Shown here: piece after piece, positions 44,630 to 54,641 of the stretch
Layout: every line of letters begins with the position of its first letter
Position numbering within the stretch: position 1 is the first letter of the stretch
Assembly (NCBI GenBank): GCA_029762625.1
Contig: JARVGI010000005.1
Location: 1-64,000 of the forward strand
Length of the DNA: 64,000 bases
Origin: Methanomicrobiaceae archaeon
Lineage (GTDB): Archaea; Halobacteriota; Methanomicrobia; Methanomicrobiales; Methanomicrobiaceae
Reading direction: 5' to 3'
Notes under the pieces: generated by a model
Told to the model about the DNA's origin: nothing
The model's database searches: none
Seen by the model: only the letters and a program-made list of their open reading frames with translations
Position numbers and translations under genes: made by a program

Positions 44630-45745
44630 TCAGGAGGAGAGAATCGTGGCGGCGATGTGGTCTGCCACGGCCATGGTCCCGGCCGATCCTCCCATATCCC
44701 TCGTGACCACCCCGTCTGCAATGCTCGTCTCGATCGCCGAGATCACGGCAGCGGCGGCCTCCTGCTCGCCGAGGTGATCGAGGAGGAGTGATCCGGCCCA
44801 TATCGTTGCCACCGGGTTGGCCACCCCCAGCCCGCGGTACTTGGGGGCTGATCCGTGGATGGGCTCGAACATGGATGTGCCGTTCGGGTTGATGTTCCCG
44901 CCGGGCGCGAGGCCGAGGCCCCCCTGGATCATCGCACCCAGATCGGTGATGATGTCGCCGAACATATTGGGAGTGACCACGACATCGAACCATTCCGGGT
45001 TCTTCACAAACCACATCGTCACCGCGTCCACGAAATTGAACTCATGTTCCACGTCCGGATAGTCAGCGGCGACGCCGGCGAATACGTCCCGCCAGAGACC
45101 GTAGACGTCCGTGAGGACGTTTGCCTTGTCTACCGACGTCACCTTTTTGCGACGGCGCTCCGCGTGATCGAAAGCGTAGCGGATGGCCCGCTCCGAACCC
45201 TCCCGGGAGACCACCCCGATCTGGTAGGCGATCTCGTCGGCATCGCTCTCCACATCCAGACCGAAGCGGACCGAGTAGAGGGCGCGGATCACCTCGAGCT
45301 CTCTGTGCTCACTCCCCTTCAGGCGCGAGCCGATCCCGACGTAGAAATCCTCGGTATTTTCCCGTACGACCACGAAGTCGATGTCTTCGGGACCTTTTCG
45401 CGCGAGCGGGGTCTGCACCCCGCGCAGCAGGCGGATGGGGCGCAGGTTGATGTACTGGTCAAAGGCAAAGCGCATCGCCAGAAGAATCCCCTTTTCGAGG
45501 ACCCCCGGTTTCACACGGTTGTCACCGATGGCGCCGAAGTAGATCGCCGGATAGCCGGCCAGCTCTGCGAGATCGTCTTCGGTGAGCAGCCCGCCCGTTT
45601 TCAGGTAGCGCTCGGCGCCGATGTCGAAAGCCTGCCACTCGATGTCGAACCCGAACCTCTCCCCGGCGGCATCGAGGACACGCGTTCCGGCCGCGATGAT
45701 CTCCGGGCCGATCCCATCGCCGCCTATGACCGCGACCCGGTGCAC
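44630..45745 (-). CDS. leuB: 3-isopropylmalate/homoisocitrate-type dehydrogenase
   Basis: A beta-decarboxylating dehydrogenase of 371 residues: '[11 protein letters not shown]' near the N-terminus, '[12 protein letters not shown]', the catalytic lysine in 'SVDKANVL', '[14 protein letters not shown]' and '[13 protein letters not shown]'. The start is taken as the GTG at 45745, inside the end of leuD. With leuC and leuD it forms an isopropylmalate-type module. In methanogens paralogous modules act in leucine and isoleucine synthesis or in 2-oxosuberate synthesis for coenzyme B (AksF). Sequence alone does not separate them. Confidence 0.88.
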   Translation of the reverse strand: MHRVAVIGGDGIGPEIIAAGTRVLDAAGERFGFDIEWQAFDIGAERYLKTGGLLTEDDLAELAGYPAIYFGAIGDNRVKPGVLEKGILLAMRFAFDQYINLRPIRLLRGVQTPLARKGPEDIDFVVVRENTEDFYVGIGSRLKGSEHRELEVIRALYSVRFGLDVESDADEIAYQIGVVSREGSERAIRYAFDHAERRRKKVTSVDKANVLTDVYGLWRDVFAGVAADYPDVEHEFNFVDAVTMWFVKNPEWFDVVVTPNMFGDIITDLGAMIQGGLGLAPGGNINPNGTSMFEPIHGSAPKYRGLGVANPVATIWAGSLLLDHLGEQEAAAAVISAIETSIADGVVTRDMGGSAGTMAVADHIAATILSS

Positions 45746-46221
45746 AGCTCCACCTCCTCCAGTGTGCGCGCCCATGCGACCAGCCCGCCCGCATCGGCGA
45801 TCTCGCGGAAGAATCCGGGCACCGGCTCGATGGAACAGCGCCGTCCCGTCGCCTCGATCACGCCCTCCTCAAGGTCGACGCATACCTCGCTTCCCTCCTC
45901 GATGGTATCCGCCTCCTCGCAGATCAGGGGGAGCAGGCCCGTGTTGATGGCATTCCGGTAAAAAATACGGGCAAACGACCGTGCGATCACCATATCGATC
46001 CCCGCACCCTTCAGGGCGAGAGGGGCGTGCTCGCGGGACGAACCGCACCCGAAGTTCCTGCCGGCGACGATCACGTCGCCCGGCGCCGCCTGCGCGGCAA
46101 ACTCATCCCGCGTCCCCTCGAATACATGGCGGGCAAGCTCGTCGGGATCGTAGATGGTCAGGAACCGGCCCGGGATAATGGCATCGGTGTCGATGTCATC
46201 GCCGAACTTCCATACCCGCAT
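45724..46221 (-). CDS. leuD: Isopropylmalate/homoaconitase-type isomerase, small subunit
   Basis: A 165-residue swivel-domain subunit with '[13 protein letters not shown]' near the start and '[12 protein letters not shown]' (about residue 58). The specificity loop, YLxx in characterised archaeal enzymes (YLRT in homoaconitase, YLVY/M in isopropylmalate isomerase), here reads FLTI, which leaves the substrate open. The start overlaps the leuC stop and the end overlaps leuB by 22 bp. Confidence 0.9.
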   Translation of the reverse strand: MRVWKFGDDIDTDAIIPGRFLTIYDPDELARHVFEGTRDEFAAQAAPGDVIVAGRNFGCGSSREHAPLALKGAGIDMVIARSFARIFYRNAINTGLLPLICEEADTIEEGSEVCVDLEEGVIEATGRRCSIEPVPGFFREIADAGGLVAWARTLEEVELCTGSRS

Positions 46222-47474
46222 CAGCCCACCTCCCTCGGGTCGCAGATCTCCCCGGCGATCGCACTCGCCGCCGCCGTTGCCGGCGAGGAGAGGTAGACCT
46301 CCGCTCCGGTGCTCCCCTGCCTGCCGCGGAAATTCCTGTTCGAGGTGGAGAGCGAGACCTCGCCCGGCGCCAGCAGCCCGAACGATCCCCCCATGCAGGG
46401 GCCGCAGCAGGGAGCCTCCAGAAGCGCTCCCGCTTCCACGAAACGCTCGATCAGCCCGGCACGCAGCACCTTCAGGTACTCCTCGCGGGACGCGGGAATC
46501 ATGATCACGCGCACATCGGGGGAGAACGAGCGGTCGCCGAGAACCTCCGCCGCATCAAGGAAATCCTCGTAGCGCCCGTTCGTACAGGAGCCGATGAATA
46601 CCTGGTCGACGTGCGTGCCGGCGACCTCCGTGACGTCCACCACATGGTCGACATTGTGGGGCACCGCCACTTTCGGCACCAGATCGGTGGCATCGTATTC
46701 CCGCACCTCGCAGAATTCTGCGTCGGCATCGCTCATCAAACGGAAGGGGGATACGGCTCGGCGCTCCTCCATGTACTTCCACGTAAGCGCATCGGGCGGG
46801 ACGATGCCCGCTTTCGCGCCCATTTCAATGGCCATGTTGCAGCAGGTCATCCTCCCTGCCATGGACAAGGCGGCGATCGTCTCCCCCCCGAATTCCAGCG
46901 CCCGGTAGGTGGCGCCGTCGGCCCCGACATCCCCGGTGATGGCAAGGATAAGGTCTTTTGCTCCGACGAAAGGAGCGAACTCCCCGTTCACCTCGATGCG
47001 GATGGTCTCGGGGACCCTGAAATAGAGCGCGCCGAACCGGAGCACGAATCCCATGTCGGTGGACCCGATGCCGGTAGCGAATGCCCCCGCCGCCCCGTAG
47101 GTGCAGGTATGGGAGTCTGTCCCCACGACAATCTCGCCGGGCCCCGCCCGCCCCTTCTCCATCACCACCTGGTGGCAGACGCCCTCATGGAGATCATAGT
47201 TATGGATCCCCTGCTCACGGGCGAACTGCCGCATATACGCCTGGTTCTCTGCTGCGGGTATCGAATCTGCAGGAACCTGGTGGTCAAAGAGCATGATCAC
47301 CCGTTCCGGATCGAAAACCTGCTTCCCTCCCATCTGCTGAAAGACGCGGATGGCGAGGGGGCCGGTGATGTCATGGATCATCGCCCCGTCGACCGGAACC
47401 ATCATGACATCGCCTGCATGGACATCCTTTCCGCAGGTGCGGGAAAAGATCATTTCCGTGATCGTTGCCGCCAT
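46221..47474 (-). CDS. leuC: Isopropylmalate/homoaconitase-type isomerase, large subunit
   Basis: A 417-residue aconitase-family subunit binding a [4Fe-4S] cluster through the Cys of 'IGSCTNGRYED' and the pair in 'APCCGPCMGG'. 'GTDSHTCTYGAAGAFATG' (in two halves) is the family signature. It begins an overlapping leuC-leuD-leuB unit. Two Met codons (47480, 47474) are candidate starts. It is divergent from mutS across about 100 bp. Confidence 0.93.
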   Translation of the reverse strand: MAATITEMIFSRTCGKDVHAGDVMMVPVDGAMIHDITGPLAIRVFQQMGGKQVFDPERVIMLFDHQVPADSIPAAENQAYMRQFAREQGIHNYDLHEGVCHQVVMEKGRAGPGEIVVGTDSHTCTYGAAGAFATGIGSTDMGFVLRFGALYFRVPETIRIEVNGEFAPFVGAKDLILAITGDVGADGATYRALEFGGETIAALSMAGRMTCCNMAIEMGAKAGIVPPDALTWKYMEERRAVSPFRLMSDADAEFCEVREYDATDLVPKVAVPHNVDHVVDVTEVAGTHVDQVFIGSCTNGRYEDFLDAAEVLGDRSFSPDVRVIMIPASREEYLKVLRAGLIERFVEAGALLEAPCCGPCMGGSFGLLAPGEVSLSTSNRNFRGRQGSTGAEVYLSSPATAAASAIAGEICDPREVG

Positions 47475-47540
47475 TGACAATCATAGAGGCATACGTCGTG
47501 GGACATGTTGTATTTTGGGGGGAGAAATGAGAAGGATGTA

Positions 47541-47549
47541 ACATATATG
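47541..47549 (+). promoter_or_regulatory. TATA box of mutS-mutL
   Basis: acatatatg is centred 34 bases before the mutS ATG; predicted leader under 10 nt with no Shine-Dalgarno, so the message is essentially leaderless. Confidence 0.5.
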
Positions 47550-47578
47550 CCCTCCGGGATACAACGTCTATCGAAGCG

Positions 47579-50215
47579 ATGAGCAAAGGACCCACCCCCG
47601 CGATGAAACAGTTTTACGAGATGAAATCACGATATCCGGACTGCGTTCTCTTTTTCCAGATGGGGGACTTTTACGAAACCTTCGGCGAGGATGCAGAGCT
47701 GGTGGCACGTGAGCTCGACATCACCCTCACCGCGCGGGGCAAGGATAAGAATGGCGACCGCATGCCGCTCGCGGGCGTCCCCATTCACGCGGGCGACACC
47801 TACGTGGCAAGGCTGATCCAGAAGGGCTACCGCGTCGCCATCTGCGACCAGATCGAAGACCCGAAAACCGCAAAGGGCGTGGTCAGGCGTGACGTGGTGC
47901 GGGTGGTGACGCCCGGGACCGTGATCGATTCTGGCATGATCAACTCGTCAAACAGCACCTATCTCATGGCGGCGACGCCGGACCGGCGGGACGGATCGAT
48001 CGGCATGGCGTTCCTCGATATTTCCACGGGAGAGTTTTTTGTCGAGCAGTGCGGTGCCGGCAACGGCGCAGTCGACGTGTTCTCGGGGATCGCGCGCAAC
48101 CGCCCCACCGAATGTATCATTCCGCCGGGATTTCCCGCAGATATCCGCCAGCGCATGGAGCATGCCGATGTCCTTGTGACCGTGTTCAGGCACGATGCTT
48201 TCGATGAGGAGACGGCGAAGTCTCTCCTCATCGAACAGTTTTCCGTCTCCTCGCTCGACGGCTTCGGGTGCGAGGGGATGCATGCGGGCATTGCTGCGGC
48301 GGGAGCCTGCCTGGCATATGCAAAAGAGACGCAGATGACCGATCTCGCCCATATCAACCGCCTCCAGACGCGGATCGCCACGCAGACCATGGCGCTCGAC
48401 GCCATCACCCTGAGAAACCTGGAGATCTGTCACAATATCAGGAAACACGGGGACGATGCTACGCTGGTCCGGGTGCTCGACGAGTCGATGACGCCGATGG
48501 GAGGAAGGCTCCTGCGCGCATGGATCACCTCACCCCTTATCGATCCCGGGGCGATCAATGCCCGGCTCGATGCAGTGGCGTTCTTCGCCGAAAACCCCCT
48601 CATCCGCAACGGCGCGCGCTCGCTGCTCCACCGGTGTGCCGATGTGGAGCGCATCGCCGGCAGGATCAGCTACGGCAATGCCGGGCCAAGAGACCTCAGG
48701 GTCCTGAACGCGTCCCTTGAAAAGATACCTCCGCTTGCGGAGTACTGCCGCGGCGGCGATGCCGCGCCCCCGGCACTGATCGGGCAGGCACTGGAAGAGA
48801 TCGCCGATCTCGCCTGGTTGCGTGGACTCATCGAGCAGGCGATCGTCGATGACCCTCCGCCGACGGTCAGGCAGGGCGGCGTGATCCGGGAAGGGTATGA
48901 TGAAAGCCTCGACACGCTGCGCTCCACCGCAACCGGGGGCAGGTCGTGGATCGCCGAATTCCAGGCGAATGAACGTGAACGGACAGGAATAAAGTCCCTG
49001 AAAGTGGGGTACAACAAGGTCTTCGGCTACTATATCGAGGTGACGAAGCCGAACCTCCGTCTGGTGCCCCCTGAGTACCGGCGCAAGCAGACCACCGCAA
49101 ACGGCGAGCGCTACACCATCCCCGTACTGCAGGAGAAGGAAGCGATGATCGCCAATGCGGAAGAGCGCCTCGGGGCACTCGAAGCCGAGCTCTACGAGAA
49201 ACTCATCGAGAAACTGCGAACATGGGTCCCCGACCTCCAGGCCACGGCGCGCGCACTGGGGACCATCGACGTCTTTGCCGGCCTTGCGGAGGTCGCACGG
49301 AAGAACGGCTACACCCGGCCCGAGATCACGGACGATGCGGTGCTCGTGATCCGGGAAGGGCGCCATCCCGTGGTGGAGCGGAGCCTTGCACACGGGTTCG
49401 TCCCCAACGACACGGTGCTGGACAGCCGCAATGACCAGATCCTGATCATCACCGGGGCCAATATGGCGGGGAAGTCGACGTACATGCGCGGCGTTGCGCT
49501 CATCTGCATCATGGCGCAGGCGGGCAGCTTTGTCCCGGCGAATTTTGCCAGCGTGGGCATCGTGGACCGGGTGTTTACACGGGTGGGGGCGTTCGACGAC
49601 CTCGCCAGCGGGCAGAGCACATTCATGGTGGAGATGCTGGAACTTGCCAACATCCTCAACAACGTCTCCCCGCGCAGCCTTGTCATCCTTGACGAGATCG
49701 GGCGCGGCACGAGTACGCTGGACGGACTGTCCATCGCGAGAGCAGTCCTCGAGTACCTGCACGGCCGCGGCTCGGAAGGGCCCCGCACCCTGTTCGCGAC
49801 CCACTTCCACGAGCTCATCGAGACGGAGAGCGAGCTCAAAAGGGTCAAAAACTACCACTTCGCGGTCAAAGACACCGGGAAGGAGGTCGTCTTCCTCAGG
49901 AAAATCATCCCGGGGGCGACCGACAGGAGCTACGGGATCCATGTGGCACGGCTCGCCGGCATCCCGATCCGCGTGACCGCACGCGCGGAAGACCTGCTGA
50001 AAAAGAGCCTCGAGGAGGAATACCGGCCGACAGGCAAAAAATCCCCCCGCTATACGCAGATGCTGCTCATCGATTCGCCCGAGATGCAGAGCGCCGACCA
50101 TGCGCTCATCGAGGAGATCCGATCGCTGGATATCAATACCATTACACCGGTGGATGCCCTCACCGCACTGCACGCACTGCAGCGGAAGGCGCACGGGAGG
50201 AGCGATCAACCATGA
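47579..50215 (+). CDS. mutS: DNA mismatch repair protein MutS
   Basis: An 878-residue MutS1-type protein. The mismatch-reading Phe-x-Glu is in 'MGDFYETFGEDAE' (Phe31, Glu33), followed by connector, lever and clamp regions ('RQGGVIREGYDESLDTLR'). The ATPase has Walker A 'GANMAGKSTYMR' (about residue 626), 'DEIGRGTSTLDGLSIA' and 'FATHFHEL'. Presence of the N-terminal domain shows true mismatch repair rather than MutS2-type function. It overlaps mutL by 4 bp. Bacterial-type MutSL occurs in few archaea, mostly by ancient transfer. Confidence 0.97.
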   Translation: MSKGPTPAMKQFYEMKSRYPDCVLFFQMGDFYETFGEDAELVARELDITLTARGKDKNGDRMPLAGVPIHAGDTYVARLIQKGYRVAICDQIEDPKTAKGVVRRDVVRVVTPGTVIDSGMINSSNSTYLMAATPDRRDGSIGMAFLDISTGEFFVEQCGAGNGAVDVFSGIARNRPTECIIPPGFPADIRQRMEHADVLVTVFRHDAFDEETAKSLLIEQFSVSSLDGFGCEGMHAGIAAAGACLAYAKETQMTDLAHINRLQTRIATQTMALDAITLRNLEICHNIRKHGDDATLVRVLDESMTPMGGRLLRAWITSPLIDPGAINARLDAVAFFAENPLIRNGARSLLHRCADVERIAGRISYGNAGPRDLRVLNASLEKIPPLAEYCRGGDAAPPALIGQALEEIADLAWLRGLIEQAIVDDPPPTVRQGGVIREGYDESLDTLRSTATGGRSWIAEFQANERERTGIKSLKVGYNKVFGYYIEVTKPNLRLVPPEYRRKQTTANGERYTIPVLQEKEAMIANAEERLGALEAELYEKLIEKLRTWVPDLQATARALGTIDVFAGLAEVARKNGYTRPEITDDAVLVIREGRHPVVERSLAHGFVPNDTVLDSRNDQILIITGANMAGKSTYMRGVALICIMAQAGSFVPANFASVGIVDRVFTRVGAFDDLASGQSTFMVEMLELANILNNVSPRSLVILDEIGRGTSTLDGLSIARAVLEYLHGRGSEGPRTLFATHFHELIETESELKRVKNYHFAVKDTGKEVVFLRKIIPGATDRSYGIHVARLAGIPIRVTARAEDLLKKSLEEEYRPTGKKSPRYTQMLLIDSPEMQSADHALIEEIRSLDINTITPVDALTALHALQRKAHGRSDQP

Positions 50216-52014
50216 ACGCCGCACACACGGACCCACGCATCCAGATCCTCGACGAGGAGACCGTCAACCAGATAGCCGCAGGCGAAGTGGTGGAACGCCC
50301 CGCATCGGTGGTCAAGGAACTGGTGGAGAATGCCATCGATGCAGGGGCGGAAACGGTTCGCATCGAGATCATCTCGGGCGGCGGCGGCGGCATCAAGCGC
50401 ATGCGGGTCGTCGACGACGGCACGGGGATGAGCAGGGAGAATGTCCGCCTCGCGTTCCTGCGGCATGCGACCAGCAAACTGCGGGCAATCGATGACCTGC
50501 ACCGCATCCGATCGATGGGGTTTCGTGGCGAAGCGCTGGCGAGCATCGCCGCGGTCGCCCGGGTGGAGGTGGTGACCAAGCCCCGGGGTTCGGGAGCGGT
50601 TCCGGCCACGCGTCTGGTGATCAGCGGGGGCGAGATCGTCGAAGATGAGGAGACGGGTGCTCCCGAGGGAACGGGCGTTGCGGTGGAGGATCTCTTCTTC
50701 AACATCCCCGCCAGGAAAAAATTCCTCAAGAGCACACAGACCGAATTGCGGCATATCTACGCGATCATGGAGCAGATAGCCCTCGCTCACCCCGACATCT
50801 CGTTCCGCCTGCTGCACAACGGCAGGGAGCGGATCGCCACCCAGAAAAAGGGCACGCTGGTCGACGCCATCAGTGCCCTCTTCGGCAGCGATCTCGCCCG
50901 CGATCTCATTCCGGTCAGTGGCAGGACGGCATACATGCAGGTGGAAGGGCTGATCGCCGCGCCCGCGCACACCCGCCCCAATACCGCCCAGATCCTCACA
51001 TCCGTCAACCGCCGCCAGATCTCTTCCGCGGCGCTCGCACGGGCGGTCAGGGAGGGGTACGGCACCCTGCTGCCGAAAGATCGTTTCCCGATTGCATTCC
51101 TCTCCCTGACCATCGATACCGGCCTCGTGGACGTCAATGTCCACCCGACGAAACGAGAGGTGCGGATCTCGAGAGAGGCGGATGTGGTTCGCGAAGTTGC
51201 CTCGATCATCCGGGAAACGCTCCGGAGCGCCCGCCTCATCCCGGAGGCATCCCCCTCACCCGTGCCAGGGCACTCCCCCGTGCCGGAGAGCGGCTATACC
51301 CCGTCGGCGGGGGCATGGCAGGTGGCGGCGCCGGTGCGCGCCTACCACCCGGTGCACCGGGAGCAGAGCGCAACCGATACCCAGCTGCGGCTCACGGAGA
51401 AAACGGCTGATGCGACTGCGGAGACGTTGCTGCCCGGCATGAAGGTTATCGGGCAGCTCGATGCCGCCTACATCATGGTTACCTCTTCACCCGGCAGCCA
51501 TGAGGAACTGATATTCGTCGACCAGCACGCCGCCCATGAACGGGTGCTCTACGAGCAGGTGCGGGCAAAGCGGGAGCAGGGAGTGCGGTCCCAGGAGCTC
51601 CTGGTGCCCGTGATCCTCACTCTCCGCCCGAAAGAGGCCGCCGCGGTGCGGGAAGCATTGCCCCTCCTTCTTGCAGAGGGGTTCGTGCTCGAAGAGTTCG
51701 GCAGGGATTCCTTTGCGGTGCGTACCGTGCCGGTGGTGCTGGGCAAACAGGTCGAACCTGAGGTGATCGACGATATTATTGCCGACATCATCGGTGACGA
51801 GCTGCGGTCCGCCGCGGACAAAAAAGAGGGCGTCACCTGCATCATCGCCTGCAGGGGAGCGATCAAGGCGGGAGCGCACATGACCCGGGAGCAGATGGAA
51901 CGCCTTCTTTCTCAGCTCTTCCGCACGAAAAACCCCTCTACCTGCCCCCATGGCCGGCCCACCATGGTGTCCTTCTCACGGGAGCGGCTCGACAGGATGT
52001 TCCGGCGGACCTGA
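50212..52014 (+). CDS. mutL: DNA mismatch repair protein MutL with endonuclease motif
   Basis: A 600-residue GHKL ATPase: 'NQIAAGEVVERPASVVKELV' with 'ENAIDAGA' (residues about 20-47), 'DDGTGM', 'GFRGEALASI' and 'KREVRISRE'. The C-terminal domain carries the metal-binding endonuclease motif 'DQHAAHERVLYE' (DQHAx2Ex4E), 'ACRGAIKAG' and 'CPHGRPT'. It should therefore nick DNA itself, as in organisms without MutH. It is coupled to mutS. Confidence 0.97.
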   Translation: MNAAHTDPRIQILDEETVNQIAAGEVVERPASVVKELVENAIDAGAETVRIEIISGGGGGIKRMRVVDDGTGMSRENVRLAFLRHATSKLRAIDDLHRIRSMGFRGEALASIAAVARVEVVTKPRGSGAVPATRLVISGGEIVEDEETGAPEGTGVAVEDLFFNIPARKKFLKSTQTELRHIYAIMEQIALAHPDISFRLLHNGRERIATQKKGTLVDAISALFGSDLARDLIPVSGRTAYMQVEGLIAAPAHTRPNTAQILTSVNRRQISSAALARAVREGYGTLLPKDRFPIAFLSLTIDTGLVDVNVHPTKREVRISREADVVREVASIIRETLRSARLIPEASPSPVPGHSPVPESGYTPSAGAWQVAAPVRAYHPVHREQSATDTQLRLTEKTADATAETLLPGMKVIGQLDAAYIMVTSSPGSHEELIFVDQHAAHERVLYEQVRAKREQGVRSQELLVPVILTLRPKEAAAVREALPLLLAEGFVLEEFGRDSFAVRTVPVVLGKQVEPEVIDDIIADIIGDELRSAADKKEGVTCIIACRGAIKAGAHMTREQMERLLSQLFRTKNPSTCPHGRPTMVSFSRERLDRMFRRT

Positions 52015-52190
52015 TCCTCCCTGCGGCACGACGGCCTCCTTCACGCACCTCACAAACCGGACGATGCCGGGCGCTCGGCCGAAGGGATACAATACCGGCA
52101 ATAGCGTTCGCATACCTCCCACGGAACTGCACGCGTGCGGCGGAAAGATTGATGAAGGATCAGCAACACTTCTGGCTATCGGTGAGTGTC

Positions 52191-52451
52191 ATGCCCATTC
52201 CAAGGAAAGATTTTGACCAGGGAGCCACCCCGGCGGAGATCAAGTCGAGGATCATCGAAGTGCTTGCAAAAAACAAGGGATACGCCTACACCCTGGATGA
52301 GATCCGGGAGCTGGTCTTCGGTGATAACAGCGGTTCTGCCGAGTCGTGGAAAGGAGCGTGCTTTCTGCAGGATCTCATTGAGGAGGGCTATGTGGAGGAG
52401 AAGATCATCGAGGTGGAAAACGGGCGATGGGTATTCTATCACTGGAAATAA
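52191..52451 (+). CDS. Small hypothetical protein, winged-helix-like
   Basis: The product is 86 residues: 'TPAEIKSRIIEVLAKNKGYAY', 'LDEIRELVFGDNSG', 'LQDLIEEGYVEEKIIE', 'GRWVFYHWK'. The helix-helix-recognition helix-beta hairpin order resembles a small winged-helix domain. I start at the ATG at 52191, preceded by ggtgag, rather than at 52149. It lies 176 bp after mutL; the stretch between has no feature I can support. Confidence 0.65.
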   Translation: MPIPRKDFDQGATPAEIKSRIIEVLAKNKGYAYTLDEIRELVFGDNSGSAESWKGACFLQDLIEEGYVEEKIIEVENGRWVFYHWK

Positions 52452-52626
52452 GGCCCTGGATTCCCAAAGAGAACAGACTACGGATCCCCGGAAAGCAGGC
52501 CGAGATCCGCATCCACCATACCCCTGTGCTCTTCATGCACGGGAAACACGCAGTCCTGCACTGAACGATCGCCTGAACCGGAGCAGCCGCACGCAATCGC
52601 CGGGGCGAAGGCAGGAATCAGGCAGG

Positions 52627-53210
52627 TTATTTTTTTAGGCGCCACTCCTCCGCAGGGCGCCTGTCGCGGTGGGTGTCGACAACCAGCGTTTTTCCCGAGA
52701 TGAAATAATTCCCGATTTCTACATACAACGCGTTGTTTATGGCGCGCCTCCTCGGGGGGGCACCGATGCCGGGTTGATCCCGTTGTCAAGATCGAGGAGG
52801 ACGATATCGGCGCTGCGAAGCACCGCCCGTGCGCGCGCGTGCCATGCGCGGCGCTCCGCCTCCCGCTCCCGGAGGACCGGGGAGGGCTTCGGAGCACCAT
52901 ATGGTTGCTGCGGGGAGGAACCCCAGCCGTCCGATCTCCGCGATGCACCGCGGTCCCGAAACAACGATCTCGCGCAACTGGTCGTAGATCTCCGGGCTGT
53001 AGTTGCGAGACCTCCCCTCGCCCTTCGCCCCTCTGTGAAGGCAGGCAGTATGGCTGCCGACTCCACGATCCTGCTCCCCGGACGCCGCATAGTACCAGTT
53101 CACCCAGGGTACGGGCGCCGGATTGGGGGCGGCTGCGCGCGGTAAGCAGGATGTACTTTTTCGATATCTTCCTGCATCGCCGCAGGAGCGATCCTGCATT
53201 ATTGCCCTCC
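52627..53210 (-). pseudogene. Broken gene of an uncharacterised 'DxDNG' protein family
   Basis: Ordered fragments in two or three frames on the minus strand read 'VPWVNWYYAASGEQDR', 'RNYSPEIYDQLREIVVSG', 'GRLGFLPAATIW', 'RARAVLRSADIVLLDLDNGI' and, after a shift near 52740, 'NALYVEIGNYFISGKTLVV' ending at a TAA. These follow the layout of a poorly described family with a YLxx.../LPDxDNG core ('VFLDPDNGL'). At least two shifts separate them. No intact copy is in the window. Confidence 0.65.
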
Positions 53211-53288
53211 CGCGTATCCACCCGATCGTGGGAGGGGAGTGCACTTCGCCGTCACCTTTCCGGGAGGGGGAAAGCAATGGAGGTATGG

Positions 53289-53525
53289 CTACAGGAGATA
53301 CGTGCGCCGCCTGAGAGCTCCACCGACCATCCCGATCGCACCGGACAGCAGGAGGCGGGCGAACCGGAAGAGGAGGGAAACGAGCACCATCGATGCCACC
53401 ATCAGGCCGAGGGAGGCCCAGCTGCGGTGCCACAGGAGAGACGCGATGGTAAACAGGGATAGTACGCGGAAGAGGGGCGCGAGGGGGTTGAAAGGGGATG
53501 TTAACACAAGGCCGATCAGGTTCAC
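53289..53525 (-). CDS. Small hydrophobic hypothetical protein
   Basis: The frame encodes 78 residues with two strongly hydrophobic helices ('VLSLFTIASLLW', 'LGLMVASMVLVSLLF') and a basic C-terminus ('RRRTYLL'), so a small inner-membrane protein is plausible. No family is recognised. It lies upstream of the broken gene on the same strand and could be a remnant. Confidence 0.45.
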   Translation of the reverse strand: MNLIGLVLTSPFNPLAPLFRVLSLFTIASLLWHRSWASLGLMVASMVLVSLLFRFARLLLSGAIGMVGGALRRRTYLL

Positions 53526-53623
53526 GGGATCACGACTCCATCAACCCTGCACTCCGGCAGGGTAATCCATGGTGAGTGGGCGGCAGGGGATAAAATGGTA
53601 TTGCCAGCGCAGCGCCGGACAGG

Positions 53624-54226
53624 CTATGCCCTGCAACGGCAGAGATCACGCGTGCCCCGCAATACATAGAGCGTCTCGTCCTCCACCTGCTTTGCTGCGA
53701 CGATGAAGACGAGAAAACCATGGCCGGCAAATATCTGCTGCACCTCCTCGAGCCCGGTCAGCGAGGAGACGAGGACCAGTATGCGGCCGCGGGGAGAGAG
53801 GACGCGGTGCACGCTCGCGATGAACCGTGCGATCACCTCCCGCCCGCTCTCCCCGCCATCGAGGGCGTATTCAAGCCAGTCGTCGAGTCGATCTTCCTCG
53901 CATGTTGGCAGGTAGGGTGGATTGAAGAGAATCAGATCGAATTCGCCGCAGATTCCTGCGCAAAGGTCGGTCCGCACCACCTCCACGCCGCGCATGGCGG
54001 CGGCAATCACCGCATGGGGGTTGATGTCGGTCGCGATGAGCGGGGCGATCTCTGAAATGCGCGCTGCAATCTCGCCGCTGCCGCACCCGATCTCGAGCAC
54101 CCGATCATCGCAGGAGAGCTCGCGCAGCACCGCCTCCAGCAGGAGATAGGTATCCTGTTCGGGAGGATACACCTGCTCGCATCGATAGCCATCGCCTCCA
54201 GTACCGGAACGGTCTTTTCCGTGCAT
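53624..54226 (-). CDS. HemK2/Mtq2-type protein methyltransferase
   Basis: A 200-residue SAM-dependent methyltransferase with 'PEQDTYLLLEAV', SAM motif 'VLEIGCGSGEIAARI', and the catalytic 'LFNPPYLP' (NPPY), typical of glutamine N5-methyltransferases. Archaeal and eukaryotic small HemK2 proteins modify the GGQ of release factor aRF1/eRF1, and some methylate histone-like or tRNA-linked targets. It closes the translation block at its 3' end. Confidence 0.88.
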   Translation of the reverse strand: MHGKDRSGTGGDGYRCEQVYPPEQDTYLLLEAVLRELSCDDRVLEIGCGSGEIAARISEIAPLIATDINPHAVIAAAMRGVEVVRTDLCAGICGEFDLILFNPPYLPTCEEDRLDDWLEYALDGGESGREVIARFIASVHRVLSPRGRILVLVSSLTGLEEVQQIFAGHGFLVFIVAAKQVEDETLYVLRGTRDLCRCRA

Positions 54227-54317
54227 GGATCTCTAGCAATGTGGGACTGCGGGATGAAGAATATCCCGGTTCTCCCCGGGGAAATGGCGCCGGCGCCGGA
54301 AAAAATAGGGGCAGCGC

Positions 54318-54641
54318 CTACTTCACCCAATGCTTGCGCACCTGCAGGGTTTCAAGCAGCATCTGCTGTTTCTCGGAGCCGCGGGTGCAGTAGAAGGTGT
54401 TTTTCAGCCCGAGTTCCGCCGCAAGGGGGCAGGTAGGGCAGATACATTGTTTTTCCCCTGTAATGCACACGCTCTTTCCCGTGCTGCAGAAGGCGAGTTC
54501 GTTTTCTTCAGGATTGCATTCCTTGTAATTGGGGCATTGCGGGCAGATGCACTGCTCTTCACGCTTCCTGAGGACCATCAGCTTCTCTTCTGTCGAGAGA
54601 TCGAGCGCCTCCATCATCTGTTGATACGCCTTAATATCCAT
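54318..54641 (-). CDS. DUF2769 cysteine-rich protein
   Basis: A 107-residue protein with ten cysteines, including two 'CxCPxCP' clusters ('CICPQCPNYKEC' and 'CICPTCPLAAE') and 'FYCTRG'. This is the DUF2769 pattern found in methanogens. Zinc or Fe-S binding is likely. An N-terminal helix ('QQMMEALDLSTEEKLMVL') precedes the Cys region. Function is unknown. Confidence 0.82.
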   Translation of the reverse strand: MDIKAYQQMMEALDLSTEEKLMVLRKREEQCICPQCPNYKECNPEENELAFCSTGKSVCITGEKQCICPTCPLAAELGLKNTFYCTRGSEKQQMLLETLQVRKHWVK

